Below, one piece after another: positions 1 through 6,008 of a DNA stretch of 6,228 nt; the first letter of the stretch is position 1; every line of letters starts with the position of its first letter. The notes beneath the pieces are model-generated. The model had not been told where the DNA came from. It saw only the letters and a list, made by a program, of their open reading frames with translations, and did not search any database. The position numbers and the translations under genes are program-made. This DNA is from Deltaproteobacteria bacterium (GTDB lineage: Bacteria > Desulfobacterota_B > Binatia > UBA9968), in assembly GCA_027297485.1 (NCBI GenBank), contig JAPUHZ010000256.1:1-6228 (forward strand), read 5' to 3'.

Positions 1-1192
1 TGCTGCTGCTATTGGCCTCCAAAACATCGTTGTTGACCTTTCTGTTTTTGTAAAATACAGCCGCATATCCTAAATCAACGCTCCAATCTCCCCATTTATA
101 GCCGAATCCACCGTTCAAGGTTAAGCTATCTGCTCCAGGTATTGATGGACCAAGTGTGCTGGCTGGGATAGGAGTTTCGTCCAAGACCAGTCCCGCTCTT
201 AGGCTCCAAGTTTCATAGAGGCGATAGGAAGTTCCGAGACGAAATGTGCTGGTGCTTTTCCACTTTTCTTGGATAAAGAGACCACGCAGCGCTCCACCCA
301 GCAGGGCAGGACTGAAGCGCGCTTTCAGGTGCCTGAAGTCACTCCAGCGGGTGTAGTCATAAGCGAGCAGTAAGGCCCAGGCAGGCGTGATCTGCCAGTT
401 AAGTCCCATGCTGATTACCGGAGGCAAGGGAATGTGGGTTCCTTTTGATCTAGCCGTTGAAATCGCACCTGTAGCGTCGGAGACCTTTACCCGTGCTGTA
501 TCAAAATCAAGGTCAACCCTGCCTCGGTACGTAAAACCAAATTTAATCTTTTCATTAAGTTTAAAAAGAACGCCTAGATTGTAGGCATACGCGTCGTCAG
601 TGTCAGTGAGGCGAATCCTACCCTCAACAGCAGGTCCCAAGAAAAGGGCACGAGAAAACAGGGCCGAGGAGTGAACGAAACTCAATCCTGCCCCGACCGA
701 TAGAAAGGGGTTAGCGCGCCAAGCAATCGCTGAGGTGAGATAAAGGGTCTTGAGCTCAGAGCGGATAGCTGCGAACCGGGTGAAGCTGGAATCATCATAA
801 CTCGTAGCAAGACCAAAAGGGGTGTACAGTCCGATACCCAGGGTAAAGTCAGTTGCGGGTATATGGTAATTACCAAAAAGGGTCATGATGGAGTTATCAT
901 CATGTCTATTGATCGATTTTCTTCCTCTGTTCATTACGTTGCTTGCCACGTTGATGTAACTTGTCCCCCCAGTAATTTTGTTTCCTTGAATCTCAGAGAG
1001 GGCGCCAGGATTGGAGTACACGGCCGAGGGATCACGGATGCCAGCGGTGACGGCATTGCCCAAGCCAAGGGCCTTGGCGCCTTGATAAGGGATCGCATAC
1101 CCCCCGGCTAGGGCTCTTCCCAAGATTGCAAGCAAGAATAGAGATGCCGGCGCCGCAAATCTAATGCCTATTTTCAATGCTAATGAGACCAT
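1..1192 (-). CDS. FadL/OmpP1-family outer-membrane hydrophobic-compound channel, 3' end cut off by the window
   Basis: Reading the minus strand from ATG at 1192-1190 gives 397 uninterrupted codons to the window edge, with no stop, so the C-terminus is missing (probably the last one or two beta-strands). Residues 1-29 form a Sec signal peptide: K7 and R11, a hydrophobic core at 12-25, and a likely cleavage after ALA (27-29). The mature start GGYAIPYQGAKALGLGNA, then the plug-like stretch around DPSAVYSNPGALSEI (N61-P62-G63, the family's NPA motif with Gly for Ala), is typical of FadL. So are YTPFGLATSY, the alternating barrel strands, and the late segment GFGYKWGDWSVDLGYAAVFY. FadL proteins are monomeric 14-stranded barrels that let long-chain fatty acids or other hydrophobic molecules cross the outer membrane by lateral diffusion; the substrate cannot be read from sequence. 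The ribosome binding site is weak (a GGA about 18 bases upstream). The gene diverges from the plus-strand operon. Family assignment is firm; the exact start is likely. Confidence 0.93.
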   Translation of the reverse strand, partial: MVSLALKIGIRFAAPASLFLLAILGRALAGGYAIPYQGAKALGLGNAVTAGIRDPSAVYSNPGALSEIQGNKITGGTSYINVASNVMNRGRKSINRHDDNSIMTLFGNYHIPATDFTLGIGLYTPFGLATSYDDSSFTRFAAIRSELKTLYLTSAIAWRANPFLSVGAGLSFVHSSALFSRALFLGPAVEGRIRLTDTDDAYAYNLGVLFKLNEKIKFGFTYRGRVDLDFDTARVKVSDATGAISTARSKGTHIPLPPVISMGLNWQITPAWALLLAYDYTRWSDFRHLKARFSPALLGGALRGLFIQEKWKSTSTFRLGTSYRLYETWSLRAGLVLDETPIPASTLGPSIPGADSLTLNGGFGYKWGDWSVDLGYAAVFYKNRKVNNDVLEANSSS

Positions 1193-1340
1193 ATGGATCG
1201 GAGCATTTCCATTGCTAGATGAAAGTTAATGGGGGTGGCGACTCTCCCAACCCCGGTTCTGTCAGATTCAGGGCTTGGCAGGAGGAAACGCCAGGAACAG
1301 GGTATATCAGATCCTAAGGAAGGAGAACAAGGAAATTTTT
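1193..1340. promoter_or_regulatory. Divergent intergenic region between the FadL-type gene and the plus-strand operon
   Basis: No gene is seen here. It must hold the promoter of the minus-strand outer-membrane gene and possibly one for the plus-strand genes, but I find no pair of promoter boxes with good spacing. Two imperfect hairpins are visible. One spans about 1232-1255, with GGGGT pairing to ACCCC and an inner GG/CC step. The other is at 1274-1295, where CTTGGC pairs with GCCAGG (one G-T pair) around a 10-base loop that contains AGGAGG. No start codon is placed to use that AGGAGG. Neither hairpin has a T-tract, so neither looks like an intrinsic terminator. Confidence 0.4.
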
Positions 1341-1454
1341 ATGGCCCTTCTTTCAGATAGCGGGGAGCTGTTACTGCCGATGGCGAAGCTCATAGAGGCT
1401 CTTGGACCACTTACCAGAAAACATTTGACTAATATTGATGAACCATATACATGA
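1341..1454 (+). CDS. Possible 37-residue small ORF of unknown function upstream of the helix-turn-helix gene
   Basis: ATG at 1341 opens 37 codons to a TGA at 1452-1454. An AAGGA at 1329-1333 lies 7 bases upstream, inside a purine-rich stretch that also contains AAGGAAGG further upstream, so initiation is plausible. The peptide begins MALLSDSGELLLPMAKLIEA and ends NIDEPYT. It has a short amphipathic, leucine-rich middle, no signal peptide and no domain I recognise. It lies in the leader of the helix-turn-helix gene, ending 39 bases before that gene's start, so it could be a leader peptide, a small regulatory partner or simply a chance ORF. A promoter candidate for the next gene overlaps its 3' end, which argues slightly against a shared message. 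I would keep it as a hypothetical only. Confidence 0.3.
   Translation: MALLSDSGELLLPMAKLIEALGPLTRKHLTNIDEPYT
1425..1451 (+). promoter_or_regulatory. Candidate sigma-70 promoter of the helix-turn-helix gene
   Basis: TTGACT at 1425-1430 matches the -35 consensus in 5 of 6 positions. TATACA at 1446-1451 matches the -10 in 4 of 6. The 15-base spacer is shorter than the optimal 17. Transcription would start near 1458 and give a leader of about 35 bases before the GTG start at 1494, which fits the strong ribosome binding site at 1482. This is weak evidence from sequence alone. Confidence 0.3.
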
Positions 1455-1481
1455 TTGCTAACTGTTGCTAATATCTGCATT

Positions 1482-1487
1482 AAGGAG
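1482..1487 (+). promoter_or_regulatory. Ribosome binding site that fixes the GTG start of the helix-turn-helix gene
   Basis: AAGGAG lies 6 bases upstream of GTG at 1494. The alternative in-frame TTG at 1455 has no such site and would add 13 residues (starting LTVANICIKEP) that precede the recognisable domain. The GTG is therefore preferred. Confidence 0.8.
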
Positions 1488-1493
1488 CCAAAG

Positions 1494-1691
1494 GTGGAAA
1501 AGGCCTTATTAACTGCAAGTCAGGTAGCCCGTTATTTGAGAGTCGACAAATTTACCGTCTACCGTTTGGTGGCCCAGAGGAAACTGCCGGCCTTCAAAGT
1601 GGGCAATCAGTGGCGCTTTAAACGAAAGATGATCGAGGCTTGGTTGATGAAGCACTCGAATATTGAACAAACCGGGCTGCCGCGATTATGA
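1494..1691 (+). CDS. Small excisionase-type (MerR-like winged) helix-turn-helix DNA-binding protein
   Basis: This 65-residue protein is essentially one helix-turn-helix domain of the HTH_17 / 'DNA-binding domain, excisionase family' type. LLTASQVARYLRVDKFTVYRL (about residues 5-25) is the helix-turn-helix, followed by the classic LPAFKVGNQWRF wing (about 32-43) and a final helix IEAWLMKHS. The family includes phage excisionases (Xis) and many stand-alone transcriptional regulators that bind DNA and bend it. No integrase, recombinase or attachment site is seen in this window, so a regulator of the downstream operon is more likely than a true excisionase. That role is inference. The gene ends 44 bases before the ketoacyl synthase homologue on the same strand, which fits co-transcription. 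The short C-terminal tail (NIEQTGLPRL) has no recognisable feature. Confidence 0.85.
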   Translation: MEKALLTASQVARYLRVDKFTVYRLVAQRKLPAFKVGNQWRFKRKMIEAWLMKHSNIEQTGLPRL

Positions 1692-1735
1692 AGCATCTGC
1701 CATGCATTATCCGGGGAATAATTTAGAGACACGTC

Positions 1736-3010
1736 ATGAGTAGAGAACAGCCTCGCAGGGTAGTAATTACGGGATTAGGGATTTTATCTTCGGTCGGTAT
1801 TGGTAAGGATAAATTTTGGGAGTCAATCAAAAATGGGCGCTCTGGAATAAAACCCATAACGTTGTTTAATGCTGAGACATATCCCGTCAGGATTGCAGGC
1901 GAGATCGATAACTTCGATGCACATGATTTCTTTCCTCATGCATTGACCCGCCGGTTAGATCGGTTCGCACTGCTTGGATTGGCAGCCACTAAACTTGCAT
2001 TAGAGGATGCGAATTTGCCGATGAGGTTCAGCGACGCAGAGAGTGAAAAAACTTGTGTCTTTGTTGGGACTTCATTAGGAGCATGTTCTTATGCTGAGGA
2101 GATGCATTCCATCTTTATCGAGAAAGGAACAAGGCGTATTCCGCCCTTTTTTAGCAGCACGATGGTGCCAAGTTCGCTTGCTACCCAGATTGGCCTTATC
2201 TTTAGGATTCACGGTTCTATCATGACAGTTACGACTGGTTCCGCCTCGGGAAGCACAGCAATCGGAGAAGCGTTAAACTTAATCCAGGGGGAGAGTTTTG
2301 ACATAGGTATTGCTGGGGCATCGGAGGCCCCTATCACGCCTTTGGTAATGACTGCTTTTTCGTCAGCCGGCATTTTATCGACCGGCAACGAAGAGCCTGA
2401 AAAGGCATGTCGGCCGTTTAGCAAAGATAGAAACGGTATTGTGCTGGCAGAAGGCGCAGCGATTGTAATCTTGGAAGAGCTAGAACATGCTCTTCGCCGG
2501 GGAGCGAAAATTTACGGTGAAATCATAGGTTACGGGACTAGCTTTGATAATTCCCATACACTCGAGTCTTTGCCGTCAGTCGATGGTTCAGCAAAAGCAA
2601 TCTCCAGGGCTCTCTTTGATAGTTCAGTCAAACTCGAGGAAATTGACTATATCAATGCGCATGGTATCGGTACTTCGATAGATGACAAGGCTGAGACTTT
2701 GGCAATAAAGAAAGCCTTTGGAGACCATGCCTACCGGTTGTCGGTGAGTTCTACAAAATCAATGATTGGTCATACTATAGGGGCCTGTGGCGCTTTAGAA
2801 TTTGTTGCTTGCACACTGATGCTAGAAAACCAATACCTTCATCCCACAATAAATTTGAGGGAGAGGGACCCTGAGTGTGACCTAGACTATAATCCAAACG
2901 TTGGAATGCTTCAGGATGTCAGAACAATACTCTCCAATTCTAGTGGATTTGGCGGTTATAATGCCGCTTGTATTATCCGAGGATTTAATCATTCGAGCTC
3001 CTATGTGTGA
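1736..3010 (+). CDS. FabF-like beta-ketoacyl-ACP synthase homologue with Ser replacing the catalytic Cys
   Basis: The 424-residue protein aligns along its whole length with FabF/KAS II (E. coli FabF, about 413 residues). It opens RRVVITGLGILSSVG and has GTSLGA near 111-116, PFSKDRNGIVLAEGAA near 227-242, NAHG (H309), STKSMIGH (K341, H346) and GFGG (404-407) near the end. The thiolase-fold Cys-His-His site is therefore only partly kept. Both histidines and the lysine are present, but the nucleophile motif, normally TACASG, reads TTGSASG, with Ser169 (codon TCC, 2240-2242) in place of Cys. The gating Phe of the usual NSFGFGG is also Ser (S403, in NSSGFGG). A normal elongating synthase forms an acyl-S-Cys intermediate, so this protein probably does not. 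It may decarboxylate malonyl-ACP, act as a chain-length-factor-like partner, use Ser for acyl transfer, or have another role. No acyl carrier protein or second synthase is in the window. The start is fixed by a TAG just upstream in frame. The ribosome binding site is poor. Confidence 0.93.
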   Translation: MSREQPRRVVITGLGILSSVGIGKDKFWESIKNGRSGIKPITLFNAETYPVRIAGEIDNFDAHDFFPHALTRRLDRFALLGLAATKLALEDANLPMRFSDAESEKTCVFVGTSLGACSYAEEMHSIFIEKGTRRIPPFFSSTMVPSSLATQIGLIFRIHGSIMTVTTGSASGSTAIGEALNLIQGESFDIGIAGASEAPITPLVMTAFSSAGILSTGNEEPEKACRPFSKDRNGIVLAEGAAIVILEELEHALRRGAKIYGEIIGYGTSFDNSHTLESLPSVDGSAKAISRALFDSSVKLEEIDYINAHGIGTSIDDKAETLAIKKAFGDHAYRLSVSSTKSMIGHTIGACGALEFVACTLMLENQYLHPTINLRERDPECDLDYNPNVGMLQDVRTILSNSSGFGGYNAACIIRGFNHSSSYV

Positions 3011-3086
3011 TAAACTTCGTTTAAAGTTGTAGTACCTGCCCTTAACCTGTGAATCAGACACAATTTGTTACACAAGAGGGGTTACA
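3011..3086 (+). promoter_or_regulatory. Short gap between synthase homologue and first VTC gene, with ribosome binding site
   Basis: These 76 bases contain an AGAGGGG purine tract (about 3075-3081), 5 bases before the GTG start at 3087, which supports that start. A 5-base-pair hairpin (AACTT/AAGTT, near 3013-3028) follows the upstream stop but has no T-tract, so I do not call a terminator. A small palindrome, ACAATTTGT, sits near 3059-3067. I see no convincing promoter boxes, so read-through from the synthase gene is the simplest view. Confidence 0.45.
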
Positions 3087-3935
3087 GTGGAAAGCCGCAA
3101 CTTCATTGAGAGGGAAGAAAGAAAATATGAAGTAGGCATCCGCGTAGGTGATCTTAACACCTTGGTGCATGATCTGAGTCGGTACGCGCCCGTTCACGAG
3201 TTTACGACAGGGCAGCAGATTACTTACGTCTCTAGCGTATATTTCGACAACAAAGACTATGATTTATTGCGGTTCAGCCTCCTAACTCAGCATCATACTT
3301 TCCATGTTCGACTTAGGACTTATGAATATGAGGATAGTAATCTAGAACAATCTGAATGCTTCTGGATGGAAGTCAATATCAAAAAAGAGAACCTGAGGAA
3401 AAAAAAGAGGTTCATGATAAAGAGGAAGACTCTTTTGGACGTCTTGCCCGGGAAAGACGTAGCAGAAATGGTAGTGGACTATAACGATGAAGTTGCCGAT
3501 CCAGAAACGATCCGTAGCTTGTTCTGGGAGACTCAGGACACAATCCTTCAGATGGGCCTGAAACCCACCCTCTTGGTGACGTATAAAAGGTTAGGTTTTC
3601 AGAAGGGAAATCAGAGGCTCTGCCTCGATTGGGATATTCATTACTACCATGTAGGAGCGGATATCTATCATTACCCTTCCTGGAAAAATATTTCCCGAGC
3701 TCCGACGGGAAAAGTCGCCCATATCATTCTGGAGTTAAAATACCCACAGGGTTGCTTTCCAGCCTGGATCGCGGATCTACAGCGAAGGTATGCCATTGAG
3801 GAAAAGAATTATTCGAAGTTTGTAGAGGGAATGGGGTTTTTGTTTCAGGGTCCACTCAGGCACCATAGAGAGGGGAATTCTTTTCTCCAGATGATCGAGG
3901 ACTATCTGGGAGACAGGAAACATCCGCTTAGGTAG
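3087..3935 (+). CDS. VTC-domain (polyphosphate polymerase-like) protein, first of two tandem paralogues
   Basis: This soluble 282-residue protein has no signal peptide, membrane segment or SPX domain. It has the landmarks of the VTC domain, a triphosphate-tunnel metalloenzyme fold: ERKYEV (K13), VYFDNKDY (51-58), HVRLRTYEY (R75, R77), WMEV (93-96), LRKKKRF, TYKRLGF (R168), DWDIHYY, ILELKY (E216) and NYSKFVEGM (S243, K244). In yeast Vtc4, the corresponding lysine, arginines, metal-binding glutamate and Ser-Lys pair line the tunnel that makes polyphosphate from ATP. One tunnel lysine (Vtc4 K281, by motif position) appears to be Asn97 here, while the next gene has Lys97; neighbouring K99 and K100 might compensate. 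The GTG start has a good ribosome binding site. The next gene begins one base after the stop. Polyphosphate synthesis, hydrolysis or binding of another triphosphate are all possible. Fold is confident, reaction is not. Confidence 0.87.
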   Translation: MESRNFIEREERKYEVGIRVGDLNTLVHDLSRYAPVHEFTTGQQITYVSSVYFDNKDYDLLRFSLLTQHHTFHVRLRTYEYEDSNLEQSECFWMEVNIKKENLRKKKRFMIKRKTLLDVLPGKDVAEMVVDYNDEVADPETIRSLFWETQDTILQMGLKPTLLVTYKRLGFQKGNQRLCLDWDIHYYHVGADIYHYPSWKNISRAPTGKVAHIILELKYPQGCFPAWIADLQRRYAIEEKNYSKFVEGMGFLFQGPLRHHREGNSFLQMIEDYLGDRKHPLR

Positions 3936-3936
3936 T

Positions 3937-4791
3937 ATGAGTAAACTCGTTTATTTGGAAAGGGCTGAAAGAAAATTTGAAGTTGGAGTTGGCCATGACG
4001 CCATTCCTGCGTTGTTGAGTGATGTCAGCCGCTACATTCCTCTCCACGAATACACCCCTGGACAACGCATAACCCACAACAACACGATCTACTTTGACAG
4101 TGAGGACTGTTTTCTGCTGAGGAACGGGCTTTTAAGCCGTTATGACCATTTTAGGATTCGGGCCAGAAAGTATGAGTACGACTCAACTTCTGTTAGTGGT
4201 GCATTGTGCTACTGGATGGAATTGAAGGTAAGAAAGGGAGATCTCAGGAAGAAACAGAGGATAAAATTAGAGGGCCAAGACATCGAGGTGCTTTTGAAGG
4301 GAAAAGAAATACCGGAACGGGTATTGGACTATAACAGGTTCGATGCCAATTCGAAGGCATGTGGGGAAATATATAGAGAGATTCAAGACGTAATCTTTGA
4401 GAAACAATTAAAGCCATTGCTCTTGACGAGTTATAAAAGGGTAGCCTTTGAAAATAAAAACGAAAGGTTGTCGGTCGATTGGGACATTCGCTATTTCCAC
4501 GTGGGCTCATCGGTGTTTAACAGTGTCTCTCTCAAGGACTTATCTCAGAAACCAGCAGCCTATGATAATGTAGTGATTTTAGAGCTTAAATATACAGGAG
4601 AGTTTCCATCGTGGATGTCAGACCTTCAGAGCCGACACCCCATTTGGTACAGGAAATCTTTGTCAAAACTGGACAGAGGCATGAAGGCTCTGTTGGAGGG
4701 CCCGCTTCGCCCTCGTGGTGATTCAGGATCTCTCCTTGAGATGATGTACGCCCATAAAGAAAAGGGTTGGGACCTCAGTGGACGACCATAA
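3937..4791 (+). CDS. VTC-domain (polyphosphate polymerase-like) protein, second tandem paralogue
   Basis: This 284-residue protein aligns almost without gaps to the preceding one (about 40% identity by eye over 260 residues), so the pair arose by an old tandem duplication. The tunnel-type residues are all present: ERKFEV (K13), IYFDSED, FRIRARKYEY (R73, R75), WMELKV (E95, K97), LRKKQR, SYKRVAF (R168), DWDIRYF, ILELKY (E216) and SLSKLDRGM (S243, K244). It therefore looks like the catalytically complete copy. Both copies share a C-terminal GPLR segment followed by a Ser/Leu/Met-rich short helix, which I do not recognise from other VTC proteins. No SPX or membrane domain is present, so it is probably cytosolic. 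The ATG lies one base after the upstream stop with only a weak AGG as ribosome binding site, suggesting translational coupling, and its 3' end overlaps the transporter gene by 14 bases. Confidence 0.88.
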   Translation: MSKLVYLERAERKFEVGVGHDAIPALLSDVSRYIPLHEYTPGQRITHNNTIYFDSEDCFLLRNGLLSRYDHFRIRARKYEYDSTSVSGALCYWMELKVRKGDLRKKQRIKLEGQDIEVLLKGKEIPERVLDYNRFDANSKACGEIYREIQDVIFEKQLKPLLLTSYKRVAFENKNERLSVDWDIRYFHVGSSVFNSVSLKDLSQKPAAYDNVVILELKYTGEFPSWMSDLQSRHPIWYRKSLSKLDRGMKALLEGPLRPRGDSGSLLEMMYAHKEKGWDLSGRP

Positions 4792-5956
4792 GCGAGCAAT
4801 TGCAGTTGTTGCCTTAGGCTATTGGGGCGTATCCCTCACGCTCGGGGCCTTGAGGGTTATTTTGCCAGTTTATTTTGCGGGGACGGGCGTTGCCATATCA
4901 AAAATCGCGCTTCTCTTTGTTCTCCTAAAGGGGGCCGAGGTCTTTGCCCCTATCGCTGAAGGGTTGGTGATCAACCGTATAGGATATAAGCGGAGTTTTA
5001 TCGGTGCACTGGGGCTGCATAGTTTCATTTCCTGTCTGTTTATCTTTAAACCCGTTTTGCTAGTCATCTACCTTGAGAGGCTTGTGCGTGGGCTTATAGC
5101 CTTGCCCTTGATGGCATCGGTCTATGTAAAGCATTTTTCGCCTAAGACATCTCAACGATTTCACATCAATATGATGAAGGGAATCCACGATATTGCCAAG
5201 GGTATCGGCATGTTTCTTGGCGGTGTCCTAATTGCCGTTCTTCCTTTTGAGTATTCCATCACCATCCTTGGCGCTTTAACAATGGGGGTCACTGTGGCTT
5301 CGCTGTGTTACCTTCCCGATTTCAAGGAAGTGATGAAGACACCGATTCCCAAAATTTGGAGATCGGTGGACCAAAGGATCAAAAGGCTGGGGGTTGCCCG
5401 CGGGCTTCTTCACGGGGCGTCGGACGCTTGGGGGATGGTCATTCTCCCAGTTTATTTAACGGTGGTGTTTGGACTGTCACCGGCTATCGTGGGAACCATC
5501 ATGATGGCTGGCTTGGTCCTCAATGGAGTTGGTGTCACCCTTATCTCCAAGTATGTCAGGAAAGACTGGCAGCCGGAAAAGGCGTTAGTCGTGTGTGGCC
5601 TGATGCTTCTACCTGTTTGCCTTGCCATGTCGGCTCCAATGCCGCTACATTTCTTTTTGGTTTTTGTTTTCCTCTATAAAATCATTCTCGCCGCCAATGC
5701 CGTTTATTACAATCAGTTAAAATTGGAGTTCTCCACCGCGGAACAGACTTCTATCGATCTCGGCACGTATAAAACCATCTCGTCTTCCGTTGCCCCGTTT
5801 GCAATCTGGGCTTCTGGTATCTTGGCTGAAGAGCTGGGTTTTAGTTGGCCCTTTTATCTATCCTCTCTTCTGGTTCTTCTCTCGGTTCTGACCTGTCTTT
5901 TTCTTCCCAAGCCTGCACCCCAACGAGCCGATGCGGTACGACTTTATACTGGATAA
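4778..5956 (+). CDS. Major facilitator superfamily (MFS) inner-membrane transporter
   Basis: The 392-residue protein is strongly hydrophobic, with about 12 predicted membrane segments (roughly 8-33, 40-60, 72-90, 92-117, 137-157, 159-179, 207-230, 234-257, 268-285, 290-310, 333-352 and 356-377). A charged central loop (about 181-206, KTPIPKIWRSVDQRIKR) separates the two six-helix halves. Between segments 2 and 3, EGLVINRIGYKRS (61-73) fits the MFS loop motif GxxxDRxGRK in degenerate form, with Asn for Asp. These are secondary carriers, often proton-driven; direction and substrate cannot be read from the sequence. Its place as last gene of the VTC operon suggests export of a product or uptake of a precursor (inference). 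The GTG start lies inside the end of the second VTC gene in another frame, with GGGA 5 bases upstream. Bases 5650-5834, encoding about residues 292-352, recur almost exactly at the window's right end. Confidence 0.9.
   Translation: MDDHKRAIAVVALGYWGVSLTLGALRVILPVYFAGTGVAISKIALLFVLLKGAEVFAPIAEGLVINRIGYKRSFIGALGLHSFISCLFIFKPVLLVIYLERLVRGLIALPLMASVYVKHFSPKTSQRFHINMMKGIHDIAKGIGMFLGGVLIAVLPFEYSITILGALTMGVTVASLCYLPDFKEVMKTPIPKIWRSVDQRIKRLGVARGLLHGASDAWGMVILPVYLTVVFGLSPAIVGTIMMAGLVLNGVGVTLISKYVRKDWQPEKALVVCGLMLLPVCLAMSAPMPLHFFLVFVFLYKIILAANAVYYNQLKLEFSTAEQTSIDLGTYKTISSSVAPFAIWASGILAEELGFSWPFYLSSLLVLLSVLTCLFLPKPAPQRADAVRLYTG
5650..5834 (+). repeat. Copy A of a 185-base direct repeat, inside the MFS transporter gene
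   Basis: This stretch is repeated at an offset of 394 bases (6044-6228) with only three differences: 5661 T versus 6055 G (Val to Gly), 5692 C versus 6086 T (silent Ala), and 5716 G versus 6110 A (silent Gln). It encodes part of the C-terminal half of the transporter. The true 3' limit of the repeat is unknown because copy B reaches the window edge. Confidence 0.97.
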
Positions 5957-5996
5957 CCCATAGCGCTTGAGTAAAGAATATAGGAAAAAAAGTACG

Positions 5997-6003
5997 AAAG
6001 GAG
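5997..6003 (+). promoter_or_regulatory. Strong ribosome binding site for the ORF at 6009
   Basis: AAAGGAG lies 5 bases upstream of ATG at 6009, outside the repeated segment. The start therefore has its own initiation signal and is not part of the duplicated transporter sequence. The 52 bases between the transporter stop and this ATG show no terminator hairpin. Confidence 0.75.
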
Positions 6004-6008
6004 ATTTT

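Noticed and set aside
387..1111. Three short ORFs (387-584 plus, 682-876 minus, 863-1111 plus) across the left part of the window
   Set aside because: All lie over the uninterrupted minus-strand FadL-type frame, which accounts for the whole region with family motifs.
1275..1308. TTGGCA and TATATC as a promoter for the plus strand
   Set aside because: The boxes match reasonably but are 22 bases apart, too far for a sigma-70 promoter; the same area also fails the GG-N10-GC spacing of a sigma-54 site.
1455..1493. TTG at 1455 as the start of the helix-turn-helix gene
   Set aside because: It has no good ribosome binding site and adds residues outside the domain; GTG at 1494 has AAGGAG at 6-base spacing.
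1494..1691. The excisionase-type protein as a sign of a prophage or integrative element
   Set aside because: No integrase, recombinase, attachment repeat or phage gene is present, and this domain is common in ordinary small regulators.
3011..3030. Intrinsic terminator after the synthase homologue
   Set aside because: The only stem is 5 base pairs of AT-rich sequence with no following T-run.
4244..5067. Minus-strand ORFs at 4244-4510 and 4870-5067, and a similar one at 2209-2424
   Set aside because: They are antisense to the second VTC gene, the transporter and the synthase, show no recognisable protein features, and lack convincing initiation sites.
5305..5679. A 124-codon plus-strand ORF inside the transporter gene
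   Set aside because: It lies in another frame of a clearly real MFS gene, and its translation is Gly/Cys-rich with no domain or membrane pattern; it is a shadow.
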